This document shows, in pieces, positions 36,449 to 45,549 of a stretch of DNA of 64,000 nt (positions within the stretch are counted from its first letter, which is position 1; every line of letters begins with the position of its first letter). The translations under genes were made by a program, and so were the position numbers. The notes under the pieces were generated by a model, which did not search any database, was not told the DNA's origin, and saw nothing but the letters and a program-made list of their open reading frames with translations. The stretch is taken from the NCBI RefSeq assembly GCF_004345825.1, contig NZ_SLXM01000002.1, forward strand, positions 124,001 through 188,000, written 5' to 3'. The stretch comes from Tenacibaculum skagerrakense. Lineage in GTDB: Bacteria > Bacteroidota > Bacteroidia > Flavobacteriales > Flavobacteriaceae.

Positions 36449-36501
36449 TTTAATCAAAAATTAAAATGCTAAATTAACTATTCTATTTCTAAATGAGTAG
36501 T

Positions 36502-38206
36502 TTACTTTCTAAGTAGAGAGAAATGCCCTTTTCTAGTAATTTTATTTCCGTTTCTATCAGTTAATTCGATATTGAACCAGTAGTCGTTTGAAGGTAATAC
36601 TTTTCCATTGTATAACCCATCCCAACCTTGTCCGTCAATAGCGATTTCAGTAATAGGATTTCCGTATCTGTCAAAAATATGAATGCTACTTTGAGGATAA
36701 AAAGTTGTGCTAGCACCTTTTACTACCCAAACATCATTTACACCGTCATTATTAGGTGTGAAATATTTCGGGAATTCAAGTACCGAGACTTCCAGTTCAG
36801 CCACTCCACAACCATTTTTGTCTCTTACCAAAATGGTATACACACCACCATTTAAGTTCTCAAACATAGGAGTATCTTGAAAATCTCTGATAATATTATT
36901 GCTTTCATCTTGCAAAGCAAATTCATAATCACCTATACCTAGGTTATTGTTGTTATTGCCAATGGTGATTGAGTTGTTAGTAGAATCATCAATAATAGTA
37001 ACATCATCTTCGGTTAAAGTTGCTATGATAGATTCGCTTACAATGATTCTTCTAGTTCTTGTACAATTTGTGGTTGTATTAATTGCTGTTACTTCATAAG
37101 TTCCGCCTTGTGTAATGTCTAAAGTTTCACTTGTTGAAGAAGTGTCGATAACACCATTACGCCTCCATTCATAAGTATAAGTTCCATCAGGCATTTCAGC
37201 TTCAATAAAAGAAGGACTGTTTAAACACACTATTTGAGGCGTAGTTATCTCGAATTCAGGAAGTGGTAATACTCTAATGAAAAACTCACCTAAACCAGTA
37301 CAATCGTTATTGATTCTATTAATAATTTTCACAAAAATAGATTGCTGAGTAGATGCAGGAATATTGGTGTTTCTATAATTAGCAGGATCAGGAATTTGGT
37401 TAATAACCGCATCTCTGTCAGCTTCAGTTTCAAAGAATAACACATCTAAATCGTTTCTAATAGTAGGGTCGAATAATGATTTAATATCATCAATAGCAGG
37501 ACTGATATCGAAATTAGCAATTCCGTCTCTATCATCGTTGTTGATAGTATCATTTCCATCAGCATCTAAGAAATCATCACAGGTAGTAAATTCTTCATTA
37601 TAAGCCACATCACCAGCAAAAGAAATGGTGATGTCCAATCTAGAAATTCTAAAACATCCTTGGTTAGAAATCGTTCTTACCCAAACAGAATCACCATCAG
37701 AAGCAGAGTGAGAAACAGGATCAGCAATTTGTGCAGTATCCGCAATGGCATCAGCTTGTGTAGGATAGTATTGGAAAGTTTCGTTAGTATGATTATTAGA
37801 AATAGATATTTCTGCTTGTGTTAAGTTTATATTGGTTGTAAGATCACTATCTGTATCACATTGATTAATCTGTGCTGGATTGTTAGCAATTACAGGAAGT
37901 GGATGAATGACTAATCGAAATGGTATAAAAGCGGTAGCAGGATCGGAAGCAACGAAACAATTGGTGTTAGCTACATTTTCAATTCTTACATAAATAGTTT
38001 GCTCATTAATTGTAGCATTTCTATAAGGGTTGTTTTTGTCAATTGCATCAGTACTATTATCCGTTTGAGCTCCTGATAAGGTTGTGTGATATGATACATT
38101 GAATAGCGTAGGGTCTAGTCCTCCTAAAACTTCACTATCTTTGGTTGATAATATAAAGTCATTATAAAAACCATCGGTATCGCCTCCATTAGGAACATCG
38201 TCACAT
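36502..38206 (-). repeat. Shared T9SS cassette, copy B
   Basis: About 1.71 kb, homologous to copies A and C. It is a mosaic: identical to A over 37406-37791, identical to C over 38030-38192, and C-like around 37081-37200. Near the stop it has private changes (KITRKGHF instead of KINRKGHF). Confidence 0.95.
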
Positions 38207-39417
38207 ACAATAATATCGGTTGGTTGACTAGGAGCTGGTAAAGCTGAAACGCTTAGGTTAAATTGAGTTGTATCATAACAAGCTTCTGGAGCAAGAGTAT
38301 TGTGTATTCTTACATATATTGTTTGATTGCTATTAGGTGTAGGGTTTGTATAAGGACTAGTTATTGCATTGGGAACATTATTGTTATCTGCATCAGCTTG
38401 ACTTAAAAAGTAGTTTATTTCAAATAAATTAGGATCCTGAGAACCTAAAATTTGTGGAGTAACATCATTTTCAAGATCAAAAGTGTTAAACCCATCCATA
38501 TCTGCATCACAAAAATTTATATCAGTAGGAGTGTTTGCAATAGGAATAGGGTAGTAAGTAATAGTTACATCATCCGAAGTTGTATTACCAGTATCGTCTG
38601 TAATTATCACTCGATAAATACCAGATTGATCATTATTAATGGTAAGTATAGCATTTGTTTCTCCTGAAATTGTAGTGAAACCAGAGCCTGTATCAATTTG
38701 CCACTCATAAGAAGTAGCAGTTCCGGTTACTGGTGTTCCATCTAGTGTTATAGGAGTTCCGTTACAAACGGATTGGTCTGGGCCAAGTTCACCAACAATA
38801 ATAGAACAGTCGGTTGCTCCTGCACCAGACGTTCCAAAATTAGTTTGCTCTAATTTTATTTGCCCCGGAATATTCTCAAAATTGGTAATTAATAAAATAT
38901 AAAACTCACCAGCTTGAGCATTGTTAATTGTAAAAGTTTCAATAGAAGTCCCATCGTAACTACAATCAACGATATTAGTATTATCGTCGTTATTGATGTA
39001 GTAGTCCGGTAAAGCTGTATTATTTGGACAAGTAATTGAATTTCCAGCATTGTCTAAACAATTGTTTGCTAAGTTCGTACAATTTGAATCTGGCGAAGAA
39101 AATGGTCCCCAAGCAACAAAATCCACATCAATAGGAGAGCCGGACGGATTTCCGCTAGTATCAAAATTTGAAGATTGGATAATTCTAAAGTTTAAATCAC
39201 CACTACTTTGCACTCTAATAAAAAACCAAGCTGGATTAGGAGTAGTTATCAAACAACCAATTTGTCCAGAACCAGGAATATTAGTTACATTATTAAATAT
39301 TTTAACTCCAGCATTATCTGAACACATTGGTTCTGCCATATCACAAGTAGTAGCACCATCTTGAGCGTTTATATAAACACTTAATAAGCAGAAAAAAGTC
39401 AGAATAATCCTTTTCAT
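36502..39417 (-). CDS. T9SS type B sorting protein B, adhesin-like N-terminus
   Basis: 971 residues with a signal peptide (MKRIILTFFCLLSVYINAQ). The N-terminal region (20-205) is a cysteine-containing domain starting TTCDMAEPMCSDNAGV, with PAWFFIRVQSSGDLNF and SPIDVDFVAWGPF, seen in many flavobacterial surface proteins. An Ig-like domain follows (VCNGTPITLDGTPVTG), then CDADMDGF-type repeats, the shared cassette from about residue 400, and the type B sorting domain. It lies 41 bp after gene C and 53 bp before gene A. Ligand unknown; adhesion or matrix binding is inferred. Confidence 0.9.
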   Translation of the reverse strand: MKRIILTFFCLLSVYINAQDGATTCDMAEPMCSDNAGVKIFNNVTNIPGSGQIGCLITTPNPAWFFIRVQSSGDLNFRIIQSSNFDTSGNPSGSPIDVDFVAWGPFSSPDSNCTNLANNCLDNAGNSITCPNNTALPDYYINNDDNTNIVDCSYDGTSIETFTINNAQAGEFYILLITNFENIPGQIKLEQTNFGTSGAGATDCSIIVGELGPDQSVCNGTPITLDGTPVTGTATSYEWQIDTGSGFTTISGETNAILTINNDQSGIYRVIITDDTGNTTSDDVTITYYPIPIANTPTDINFCDADMDGFNTFDLENDVTPQILGSQDPNLFEINYFLSQADADNNNVPNAITSPYTNPTPNSNQTIYVRIHNTLAPEACYDTTQFNLSVSALPAPSQPTDIIVCDDVPNGGDTDGFYNDFILSTKDSEVLGGLDPTLFNVSYHTTLSGAQTDNSTDAIDKNNPYRNATINEQTIYVRIENVANTNCFVASDPATAFIPFRLVIHPLPVIANNPAQINQCDTDSDLTTNINLTQAEISISNNHTNETFQYYPTQADAIADTAQIADPVSHSASDGDSVWVRTISNQGCFRISRLDITISFAGDVAYNEEFTTCDDFLDADGNDTINNDDRDGIANFDISPAIDDIKSLFDPTIRNDLDVLFFETEADRDAVINQIPDPANYRNTNIPASTQQSIFVKIINRINNDCTGLGEFFIRVLPLPEFEITTPQIVCLNSPSFIEAEMPDGTYTYEWRRNGVIDTSSTSETLDITQGGTYEVTAINTTTNCTRTRRIIVSESIIATLTEDDVTIIDDSTNNSITIGNNNNNLGIGDYEFALQDESNNIIRDFQDTPMFENLNGGVYTILVRDKNGCGVAELEVSVLEFPKYFTPNNDGVNDVWVVKGASTTFYPQSSIHIFDRYGNPITEIAIDGQGWDGLYNGKVLPSNDYWFNIELTDRNGNKITRKGHFSLLRK

Positions 39418-39458
39418 AGTCTTGAGTTATATTACTGCTAAATTAAAAAAAATACTTT

Positions 39459-41180
39459 TTACTTTCTAAGTAGAGAGAAATGTCCTTTTCTGTTAATTTT
39501 ATTTCCGTTTCTATCAGTTAATTCAATGTTGAACCAGTAGTCGTTTGAAGGTAATACTTTTCCATTGTATAACCCATCCCAACCTTGTCCGTCAATAGCG
39601 ATTTCAGTTATTGGGTTTCCGTATCTGTCAAAAATATGAATGCTACTTTGAGGATAAAAAGTTGTACTTGCACCTTTTACTACCCAAACATCATTTACAC
39701 CGTCATTATTAGGCGTGAAATATTTTGGGAATTCAAGTACCGAGACCTCCAGTTCGGTAACTCCACAACCGTTTTTGTCTCTTACCAAAATGGTGTACAC
39801 ACCACCGTTTAAGTTCTCAAACATAGGAGTATCTTGAAAATCTCTGATAATGGTATTATTACTTTCATCTTGTAGTGCAAATTCGTAATCACCAATACCT
39901 AGGTTATTGTTACTATTATCAATGGTGATTGAGTTATTAGTAGAATCATCAATAATAGTAACATCATCTTCGGTTAAAGTTGCTATGATAGATTCGTTTA
40001 CAATGATTCTTCTAGTTCTTGTACAATTTGTGGTTGTATTAATTGCTGTTACTTCATAAGTTCCGCCTTGTGTAATGTCTAAAGTTTCACTTGTTGAAGA
40101 AGTGTCGATAACACCATTACGCCTCCATTCATAAGTATAAGTTCCATCAGGCATTTCAGCTTCAATAAAAGAAGGACTGTTTAAACACACTATTTGAGGC
40201 GTAGTTATCTCGAATTCTGGAAGAGGTAATACTCTAATGAAAAACTCACCTAAACCAGTACAATCGTTATTGATTCTATTAATAATTTTCACAAAAATAG
40301 ATTGCTGAGTAGATGCAGGAATATTCGTGTTTCTATAATTAGCAGGATCAGGAATTTGGTTAATAACCGCATCTCTGTCTGCCGCAGTTTCAAAGAATAA
40401 CACATCTAAATCGTTTCTAATAGTAGGGTCGAATAATAATTTAATATCATCAATAGCAGGACTGATATCGAAATTAGCAATTCCGTCTCTATCATCGTTG
40501 TTGATAGTATCATTTCCATCAGCATCTAAGAAATCATCACAGGTAGTAAATTCTTCATTATAAGCTACATCTCCAGCAAAAGAAATAGTAATATCTAATC
40601 TAGAGATTCTAAAACATCCTTCACTAGAAATTGTTCTTACCCAAACAGAATCACCATTAGTTGCAGTATGAGAAACAGGATCAGTAATTTGTGCAGTATC
40701 TGCAATGGCATCAGCCTGTGTTGGGTAGTATTGGAAAGTTTCGTTAGTATGGTTATTCGAAATAGATATTTCTGCTTGTGTTAAGTTGATATTGGTTATA
40801 AGATCACTATCTGTATCACATTGATTAATTTGTGCTGGATTGTTAGCAATGACAGGTAATGGATGAATGATTAATCGAAATGGCATAAAAGCGGTAGCAG
40901 GTTCAGAAACCGTAAAACAATTGGTGTTAGCTACATTTTCAATTCTTACATAAATAGTTTGCTCATTAATTGTAGCATTTCTATAAGGATTGTTTTTGTC
41001 AATTGCATCAGTACTATTATCCGTTTGAGCTCCTGATAAGGTTGTGTGATATGATACATTGAATAGCGTAGGGTCTAGTCCTCCTAAAACTTCACTATCT
41101 TTGGTTGATAATATAAAGTCATTATAAAAACCATCGGTATCGCCTCCATTAGCAACATCATCACAGACTTCGTAATCTGA
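39459..41180 (-). repeat. Shared T9SS cassette, copy C
   Basis: About 1.72 kb, one codon longer than copies A and B (NNTIIRD versus NNIIRD near 39850). It shares with A the end of the cassette (cgtaatctg, near 41171-41179) and with B the 163-bp exact tract 40990-41152. Confidence 0.95.
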
Positions 41181-42542
41181 TGCGGTTTGACCAACAGGGT
41201 TATCAAAATTCAATACTCTAAAAGTCCCATCTGTAAAACAGTTATTAGCATTTCTATTTCTTTTTCTTACATAAATAGTTTCATTGTCACTCGGACTAAT
41301 AAAGGCTGTAGGTGTAGTTATTTGATTAAAATAACTTGGATCACTAAAAAATAAAACTTCAAAATTAGCTGGATCTTGTCCGTTCAATATATCGTTCGTG
41401 CGTAATGTTAAATCAAACGTGTTGCTTTCACAATTAGATAAATCTGAAATAGGAGGAATCGCAGTTGCTGGTTCAGAAAATTCTAGAACAATGTCATCAC
41501 TATCTGTACAGCCAGCATCATTAATCTCACAAGTGTAAGTTCCGTTTCCTAAATTTGCTAAGTAAGTCTGACTAGTTTCACCAGGTATCTCAACACCATC
41601 TTTATACCATTTATAAGAAGTAGCCGTAACATTTGCTGTTAGTAAAGTACTGTCTCCACAAACTGAGTTGTCTCCTGCTATTGTTAAATCATTACCTAGA
41701 TTTAATCCTAAATTAAAACTTCCTTTTTCCAGAAAAACGGCAGTGTCAAAAACTTGATCGCTAAAATCAGCCACAACGAGTTTTATGTGATATGTTACGT
41801 TTGGAATTACATCTGCTTGTGCTGTTAATACAACAGTTCTACCAGCAAAACCAGTTTCACTTATATCAGAACCAGCAAAAAAACTTTCGTTTTGAGCGGA
41901 ACACTGAACTCCACCAGCACCATCTGGGATTTCAGCATGTACGTTAGTTACACTAACTGGAGTTGTTGTTCCAGGTACCACAGCAATATTAGTATAGTTA
42001 GTTTCGGTACTTTGCCTTAATAAAAAAGCAAAACTATCCGCAAAACTACAAGGAAAAGCTCCTTGATATTCTTGAGAAGCCATTAAATATCTAAAACTAA
42101 TCCTGGTAGATTTAGGAACAAAATCAAACTCTATAACGGCTGCGTCAGAAATTTGACCAGTTGGCACACCAAGAGTGTTAGCGAGATCTGCATCAGAATT
42201 TCCAGTAGTTGCAGTACTCAGAGTTCCTCCTACTGCATTAGCTTGAATTCTACTTGCAATACCAGAAGTTAAAACTATCCCTTCTTCAAAAGGAAAAGAA
42301 CTTCCTGCTTGGCGTTTAAAAAAACCGTAGTTTTTAAAAGGTTGTTCAGTTGGTGTTCCACTTACTTGAGAAGTTACATTAGAAACAGTATTACAAGATC
42401 CTGTAATTAAAACGTCTGAAATTAATTGTTCAGGAGAAAAACTTGATTCTGGTTCTGCGTTATTATTAACATCTACTTGAGCATTTATACCTACAATACT
42501 TGTAAAAAATATAACTAGAAGAGTAGCTTTTATTTTGTTCAT
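39459..42542 (-). CDS. T9SS type B sorting protein C, choice-of-anchor L N-terminus
   Basis: 1027 residues with a signal peptide (MNKIKATLLVIFFTSIVGINAQ). Residues about 35-280 form a choice-of-anchor L domain (LISDVLITGSCNTVSNVT, FPFEEGIVLTSG, IEFDFVPKSTRISFRYLMAS). An Ig-like domain (VCGDSTLLTANVTATSYKW) and one divergent repeat follow. The shared cassette begins near residue 453 and ends with the type B sorting domain. It is the first gene of the three and lies just after a terminator. Expected on the cell surface; function unknown. Confidence 0.9.
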   Translation of the reverse strand: MNKIKATLLVIFFTSIVGINAQVDVNNNAEPESSFSPEQLISDVLITGSCNTVSNVTSQVSGTPTEQPFKNYGFFKRQAGSSFPFEEGIVLTSGIASRIQANAVGGTLSTATTGNSDADLANTLGVPTGQISDAAVIEFDFVPKSTRISFRYLMASQEYQGAFPCSFADSFAFLLRQSTETNYTNIAVVPGTTTPVSVTNVHAEIPDGAGGVQCSAQNESFFAGSDISETGFAGRTVVLTAQADVIPNVTYHIKLVVADFSDQVFDTAVFLEKGSFNLGLNLGNDLTIAGDNSVCGDSTLLTANVTATSYKWYKDGVEIPGETSQTYLANLGNGTYTCEINDAGCTDSDDIVLEFSEPATAIPPISDLSNCESNTFDLTLRTNDILNGQDPANFEVLFFSDPSYFNQITTPTAFISPSDNETIYVRKRNRNANNCFTDGTFRVLNFDNPVGQTASDYEVCDDVANGGDTDGFYNDFILSTKDSEVLGGLDPTLFNVSYHTTLSGAQTDNSTDAIDKNNPYRNATINEQTIYVRIENVANTNCFTVSEPATAFMPFRLIIHPLPVIANNPAQINQCDTDSDLITNINLTQAEISISNNHTNETFQYYPTQADAIADTAQITDPVSHTATNGDSVWVRTISSEGCFRISRLDITISFAGDVAYNEEFTTCDDFLDADGNDTINNDDRDGIANFDISPAIDDIKLLFDPTIRNDLDVLFFETAADRDAVINQIPDPANYRNTNIPASTQQSIFVKIINRINNDCTGLGEFFIRVLPLPEFEITTPQIVCLNSPSFIEAEMPDGTYTYEWRRNGVIDTSSTSETLDITQGGTYEVTAINTTTNCTRTRRIIVNESIIATLTEDDVTIIDDSTNNSITIDNSNNNLGIGDYEFALQDESNNTIIRDFQDTPMFENLNGGVYTILVRDKNGCGVTELEVSVLEFPKYFTPNNDGVNDVWVVKGASTTFYPQSSIHIFDRYGNPITEIAIDGQGWDGLYNGKVLPSNDYWFNIELTDRNGNKINRKGHFSLLRK

Positions 42543-42571
42543 ATAATTGATTAAAAGGCTGGCAATTTACT

Positions 42572-42595
42572 AAAAAAAACGCCGATAAAGGCGTT
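42572..42595 (-). terminator. Terminator after the ABC-2 permease gene
   Basis: On the reverse strand AACGCC / GGCGTT with a 6-base loop is followed by a T run of eight. It stops transcription of the ABC transporter pair 30 bp before the first T9SS gene. Confidence 0.85.
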
Positions 42596-42693
42596 GTGTA
42601 TTAGTATTAACATCTAATAATAAAACAATTATACAACGTAAAACCCTACCCGTAAATTAGATTAAAGTTGTACTAAATGATTATAGGTGTTTT

Positions 42694-43542
42694 TTATAAA
42701 TCTCTTTTCTTTAATAATTTATATGAAAGAACAATGAATATGGCCGTCCAAATCAAAACGATAATAACATCAAAAACATGAACAGAATAATCCGCAACAA
42801 ATTCTTCTCCAATTTGTTTTGCTACAGATTTTACAGCTCCTAAACGAGTAAACGGTTCTTTTATGAGGTTTGCCATTGCTTCTAGAGGAAAGAACTGCAT
42901 GATTTTAGCAACTTCAGCTCCAGCAGCCATTTTTAAATCTCTAAAAGTCCAATACAAGTATCCTTTAAACATACTTTCAATAATAAGCCATACAATCATA
43001 GCAGCTACCGCAAAGGCAGATCTTTTAATTAAAATACCTAAGAACAAACCGAAAGAAAAGAACCCTACAAGCTTTATGAAAAATGCAATAAAGTATTCCA
43101 AACCTGAAAAAATGATAGATAATTCATTGAAATCAGAGTAGATAAGTCCTAATATTAAGGATACAACAAATACAAACAATGTTGAAATTGCAGCAAAGAC
43201 AATTACTGTATAAAACTTAGAAAGGATGAATTCTTTTTTGCTTAAACCGTCAATTAAGTTTTGTTTTAATGTTTTGTAACTGTACTCGTTAGCCATCATG
43301 GATACAATAACCAAGAGTAAGAAAAACTTAAACATAGCCGCAATAAATGTGTTAAAATGCCAGATGTATGGAAAGTTAAATATTCCTTGTTCTGCAAGAT
43401 GAAACTTAACAGGTCCAATGTCAAATTTTATAGCGGCTATTAATGCGATAGAAGTTAATAAACCAAAATATATGATAGATAAAACCTTACTGGCTCTATT
43501 GTGTTTTAATTTGTGAAATTCAATATTTAAAAGACGTAACAT
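42694..43542 (-). CDS. ABC-2 type transporter permease
   Basis: 282 residues with about six membrane segments. The N-terminus MLRLLNIEFHKLKHNRASKVL is typical of ABC-2 permeases that pair with BcrA-like ATPases. It lies 17 bp after its ATPase gene in the same direction. The transported substrate is unknown; such pairs often export peptides or lipids, or work in gliding or antibiotic resistance. Confidence 0.85.
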   Translation of the reverse strand: MLRLLNIEFHKLKHNRASKVLSIIYFGLLTSIALIAAIKFDIGPVKFHLAEQGIFNFPYIWHFNTFIAAMFKFFLLLVIVSMMANEYSYKTLKQNLIDGLSKKEFILSKFYTVIVFAAISTLFVFVVSLILGLIYSDFNELSIIFSGLEYFIAFFIKLVGFFSFGLFLGILIKRSAFAVAAMIVWLIIESMFKGYLYWTFRDLKMAAGAEVAKIMQFFPLEAMANLIKEPFTRLGAVKSVAKQIGEEFVADYSVHVFDVIIVLIWTAIFIVLSYKLLKKRDL

Positions 43543-43559
43543 AGTGGTAGTTTTTTTGA

Positions 43560-44456
43560 TTAGTTATTTGTTAAGTTTAAGAACTGTTCTTCTAAACTAG
43601 GTTTACGCATAACTAAGTGAGAAACAATAATTCCTTTTTCGAATAGGTATTTGTTGATTTCTGATGCAGTAGTTTCATTTTCAAGTCTAGCTACAATTAA
43701 ATCATCTTCTACATTAACAGTTGCGATATCATAATAGTTTTTCAATGTTTTCACTAAAAGATCTTGATCACCATCTGTTTTTACTTCAATAATTCCGTTA
43801 GAAGCTACCATGTTCTCAACTCTACCACTGTAAAGTTTTAATCCGTTTCTAATTACAACTACATGTGAACAAACTTTTTCAACTTCATCTAAAAGGTGAG
43901 AAGCTAATAATATGGTTGTTCCATTTTTAGCAATTTCTTTTATTATTTGTCTAATTTCATGAATACCTTGAGGGTCTAATCCATTAGTAGGTTCATCTAA
44001 AATTAAAATCTCTGGATTGTTTAGTAGTGCAGAAGCAATAGCAAGACGCTGTTTCATTCCTAAAGAATAGGTTTTAAACTTGCTATTTCTTCTTTCGTAA
44101 AGATTAACTGTTTTAAGTTTTTCTTCAATATTGGTGTATGGCACTCCTTTGATTTTACAGATAAGTTCAAGGTTTTGAACTGCTGTCATATAAGGATAAA
44201 AGTTTGGGCGTTCAATAATTGCTCCAACTCTTTTTAGTGCATTATGTGTAGACATGGTTCCGCCAAACCAAGAAAATTCTCCAGCAGTTTTGTTTACAAC
44301 ATTTAAGATAATTCCTAAAGTAGTAGATTTTCCACTTCCGTTAGGACCTAAAATTCCATAAACATTTCCTTTCTCAATATCAAATGAAAGATTTTTTACA
44401 GCGTGAATACGACCATATTTTTTGTCGAGATTCTTAATAGATAAAATGGTATCCAA
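43560..44456 (-). CDS. ABC transporter ATP-binding protein (BcrA/DrrA type)
   Basis: 298 residues from a TTG start at 44456, the only start giving the normal N-terminus DTILSIKNLDKKYG. Walker A GPNGSGKSTT, signature YSLGMKQRLAIASALL, Walker B ILILDEPTNGLDPQG and the extra C-terminal domain of drug-export ATPases are visible. It is first in a two-gene operon with the ABC-2 permease. Confidence 0.9.
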   Translation of the reverse strand: MDTILSIKNLDKKYGRIHAVKNLSFDIEKGNVYGILGPNGSGKSTTLGIILNVVNKTAGEFSWFGGTMSTHNALKRVGAIIERPNFYPYMTAVQNLELICKIKGVPYTNIEEKLKTVNLYERRNSKFKTYSLGMKQRLAIASALLNNPEILILDEPTNGLDPQGIHEIRQIIKEIAKNGTTILLASHLLDEVEKVCSHVVVIRNGLKLYSGRVENMVASNGIIEVKTDGDQDLLVKTLKNYYDIATVNVEDDLIVARLENETTASEINKYLFEKGIIVSHLVMRKPSLEEQFLNLTNN

Positions 44457-44552
44457 TAGTATAAAGTTTTGTCAGTTTTCTATTCGACGAACAAGATACC
44501 AAAATGTTACGGGATATTATAAAGTGTATTAGATTAACTTGAGTATAAAGGC

Positions 44553-45053
44553 TTAATAATTATCTAAATCTAAGCTGTCTAAGTCTTCGAAGTCATTGAA
44601 CATATCTTCGTCTTCATCTTCAAAGTCACTAAGGATATCATCCGATTCAAAAACCTTTTCAGGAGCTTTGTTAGGAACCTCTCCAATACTCAAAATAGTA
44701 GTTGTGTCCTGATTTTTTTCATCAGAAACTTCAATTAACTCAACATAAAAAGTCCACATTTGAAGGAAATCATAAACATAGATTAGTTTATCATTTTTCT
44801 TTTCAAGTATTTCTTTAGTGATACAAGAGGCCATTGATAATTCTTCTCCAGCTTCAGCCATATTGAATAAAGGTATTTCTAATCCTTGATTCCATTCACT
44901 ATCACTTTTATAGAAAGAAGCCATTTCACCTCCATCAAATCCAAAAGCTTTAGCAATCTCAAAATGTAATTTTTCTAGAGATAAATTTTCATCAAACGCA
45001 ATGGTTCTTATTACATCTTCATCAACATCTAAAATAGCACGAACTTTATACAT
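44553..45053 (-). CDS. Plasmid pRiA4b ORF-3-like domain protein
   Basis: 166 residues. Residues 1-120 match the pRiA4b ORF-3 fold: VRAILDVDEDVIRTIAFDEN, FGFDGGEMASFY, KLIYVYDFLQMWTFYVEL. The last 45 residues are strongly acidic. Database names link this family to an IS1096 passenger gene, but it is a stand-alone chromosomal gene in Bacteroidota. Function unknown. Divergent from the thioesterase gene, with a shared palindromic promoter region. Confidence 0.85.
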   Translation of the reverse strand: MYKVRAILDVDEDVIRTIAFDENLSLEKLHFEIAKAFGFDGGEMASFYKSDSEWNQGLEIPLFNMAEAGEELSMASCITKEILEKKNDKLIYVYDFLQMWTFYVELIEVSDEKNQDTTTILSIGEVPNKAPEKVFESDDILSDFEDEDEDMFNDFEDLDSLDLDNY

Positions 45054-45074
45054 TTCTTAATTTTTAATAGACTA

Positions 45075-45092
45075 CAAAAATACGTATTTTTA
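45075..45092. promoter_or_regulatory. Back-to-back divergent promoters on a 16-bp palindrome
   Basis: The perfect palindrome AAAAATACGTATTTTT (45076-45091) contains a reverse -7 element TATTTTTG (45082-45075) for the pRiA4b-like gene and a forward TATTTTTA (45085-45092) for the thioesterase gene. Confidence 0.5.
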
Positions 45093-45127
45093 CTCCTTAT
45101 TTAAGTTTTTGAACATTTTATTCCTAA

Positions 45128-45547
45128 ATGAAGAAAGAAGAAATTTTAAAGCAACTTAATTCCTATAATACCAACACTTTAATGGAAACTCTTGAAATTG
45201 AGTTTGTGGATGTAGGTGAAGATTACGTTACAGCAAAAATGCCTGTAAACTCTAAAGTTCATCAACCATATGGTATTTTGCACGGAGGAGCTACTGCAGC
45301 TTTGGCTGAAACTGTAGGGAGTTTAGCTTCTGCATATTTTTTAAAGTCAAAAGATAAAATAGTTAAAGGAATAGAGTTAAGCATCAATCATTTAAAAAGT
45401 AAAAAAGAAGGTGTTGTTTATGGAACCGCAAGACCAATTCATAGAGGTAGAACTACACATTTATGGGAGATAAAAATTGTTGATGAAGAAGACAATCTTA
45501 TTTCTATCTGTAAGTTAACAAACATAGTTCTTGATAAAAATAAGTAG
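45128..45547 (+). CDS. menI: Hotdog-fold thioesterase, probable DHNA-CoA hydrolase
   Basis: 139-residue PaaI/4HBT-type hotdog enzyme with QPYGILHGGATAALAETVGS, the catalytic Glu being in ALAETVGS. Members next to men genes hydrolyse 1,4-dihydroxy-2-naphthoyl-CoA, the step after MenB. Two genes downstream lies menF, so the MenI role is a reasonable inference, not proven. The symbol is tentative. It is 2 bp ahead of the next gene. Confidence 0.75.
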   Translation: MKKEEILKQLNSYNTNTLMETLEIEFVDVGEDYVTAKMPVNSKVHQPYGILHGGATAALAETVGSLASAYFLKSKDKIVKGIELSINHLKSKKEGVVYGTARPIHRGRTTHLWEIKIVDEEDNLISICKLTNIVLDKNK

Positions 45548-45549
45548 TA

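Noticed and set aside
36628..36855. Forward open frame inside T9SS gene B (also at 39585-39812 in gene C)
   Set aside because: Both are shadows of the same sorting-domain coding sequence; they recur only because the cassettes are near-identical.
32942..42542. CRISPR-like or satellite repeat array
   Set aside because: The repeats are long coding cassettes in three open genes, not short repeats with spacers.
44553..45053. Mobile-element origin of the pRiA4b/IS1096-passenger-like protein
   Set aside because: No transposase, inverted repeats or target duplication around it; the family is a normal chromosomal one in Bacteroidota.
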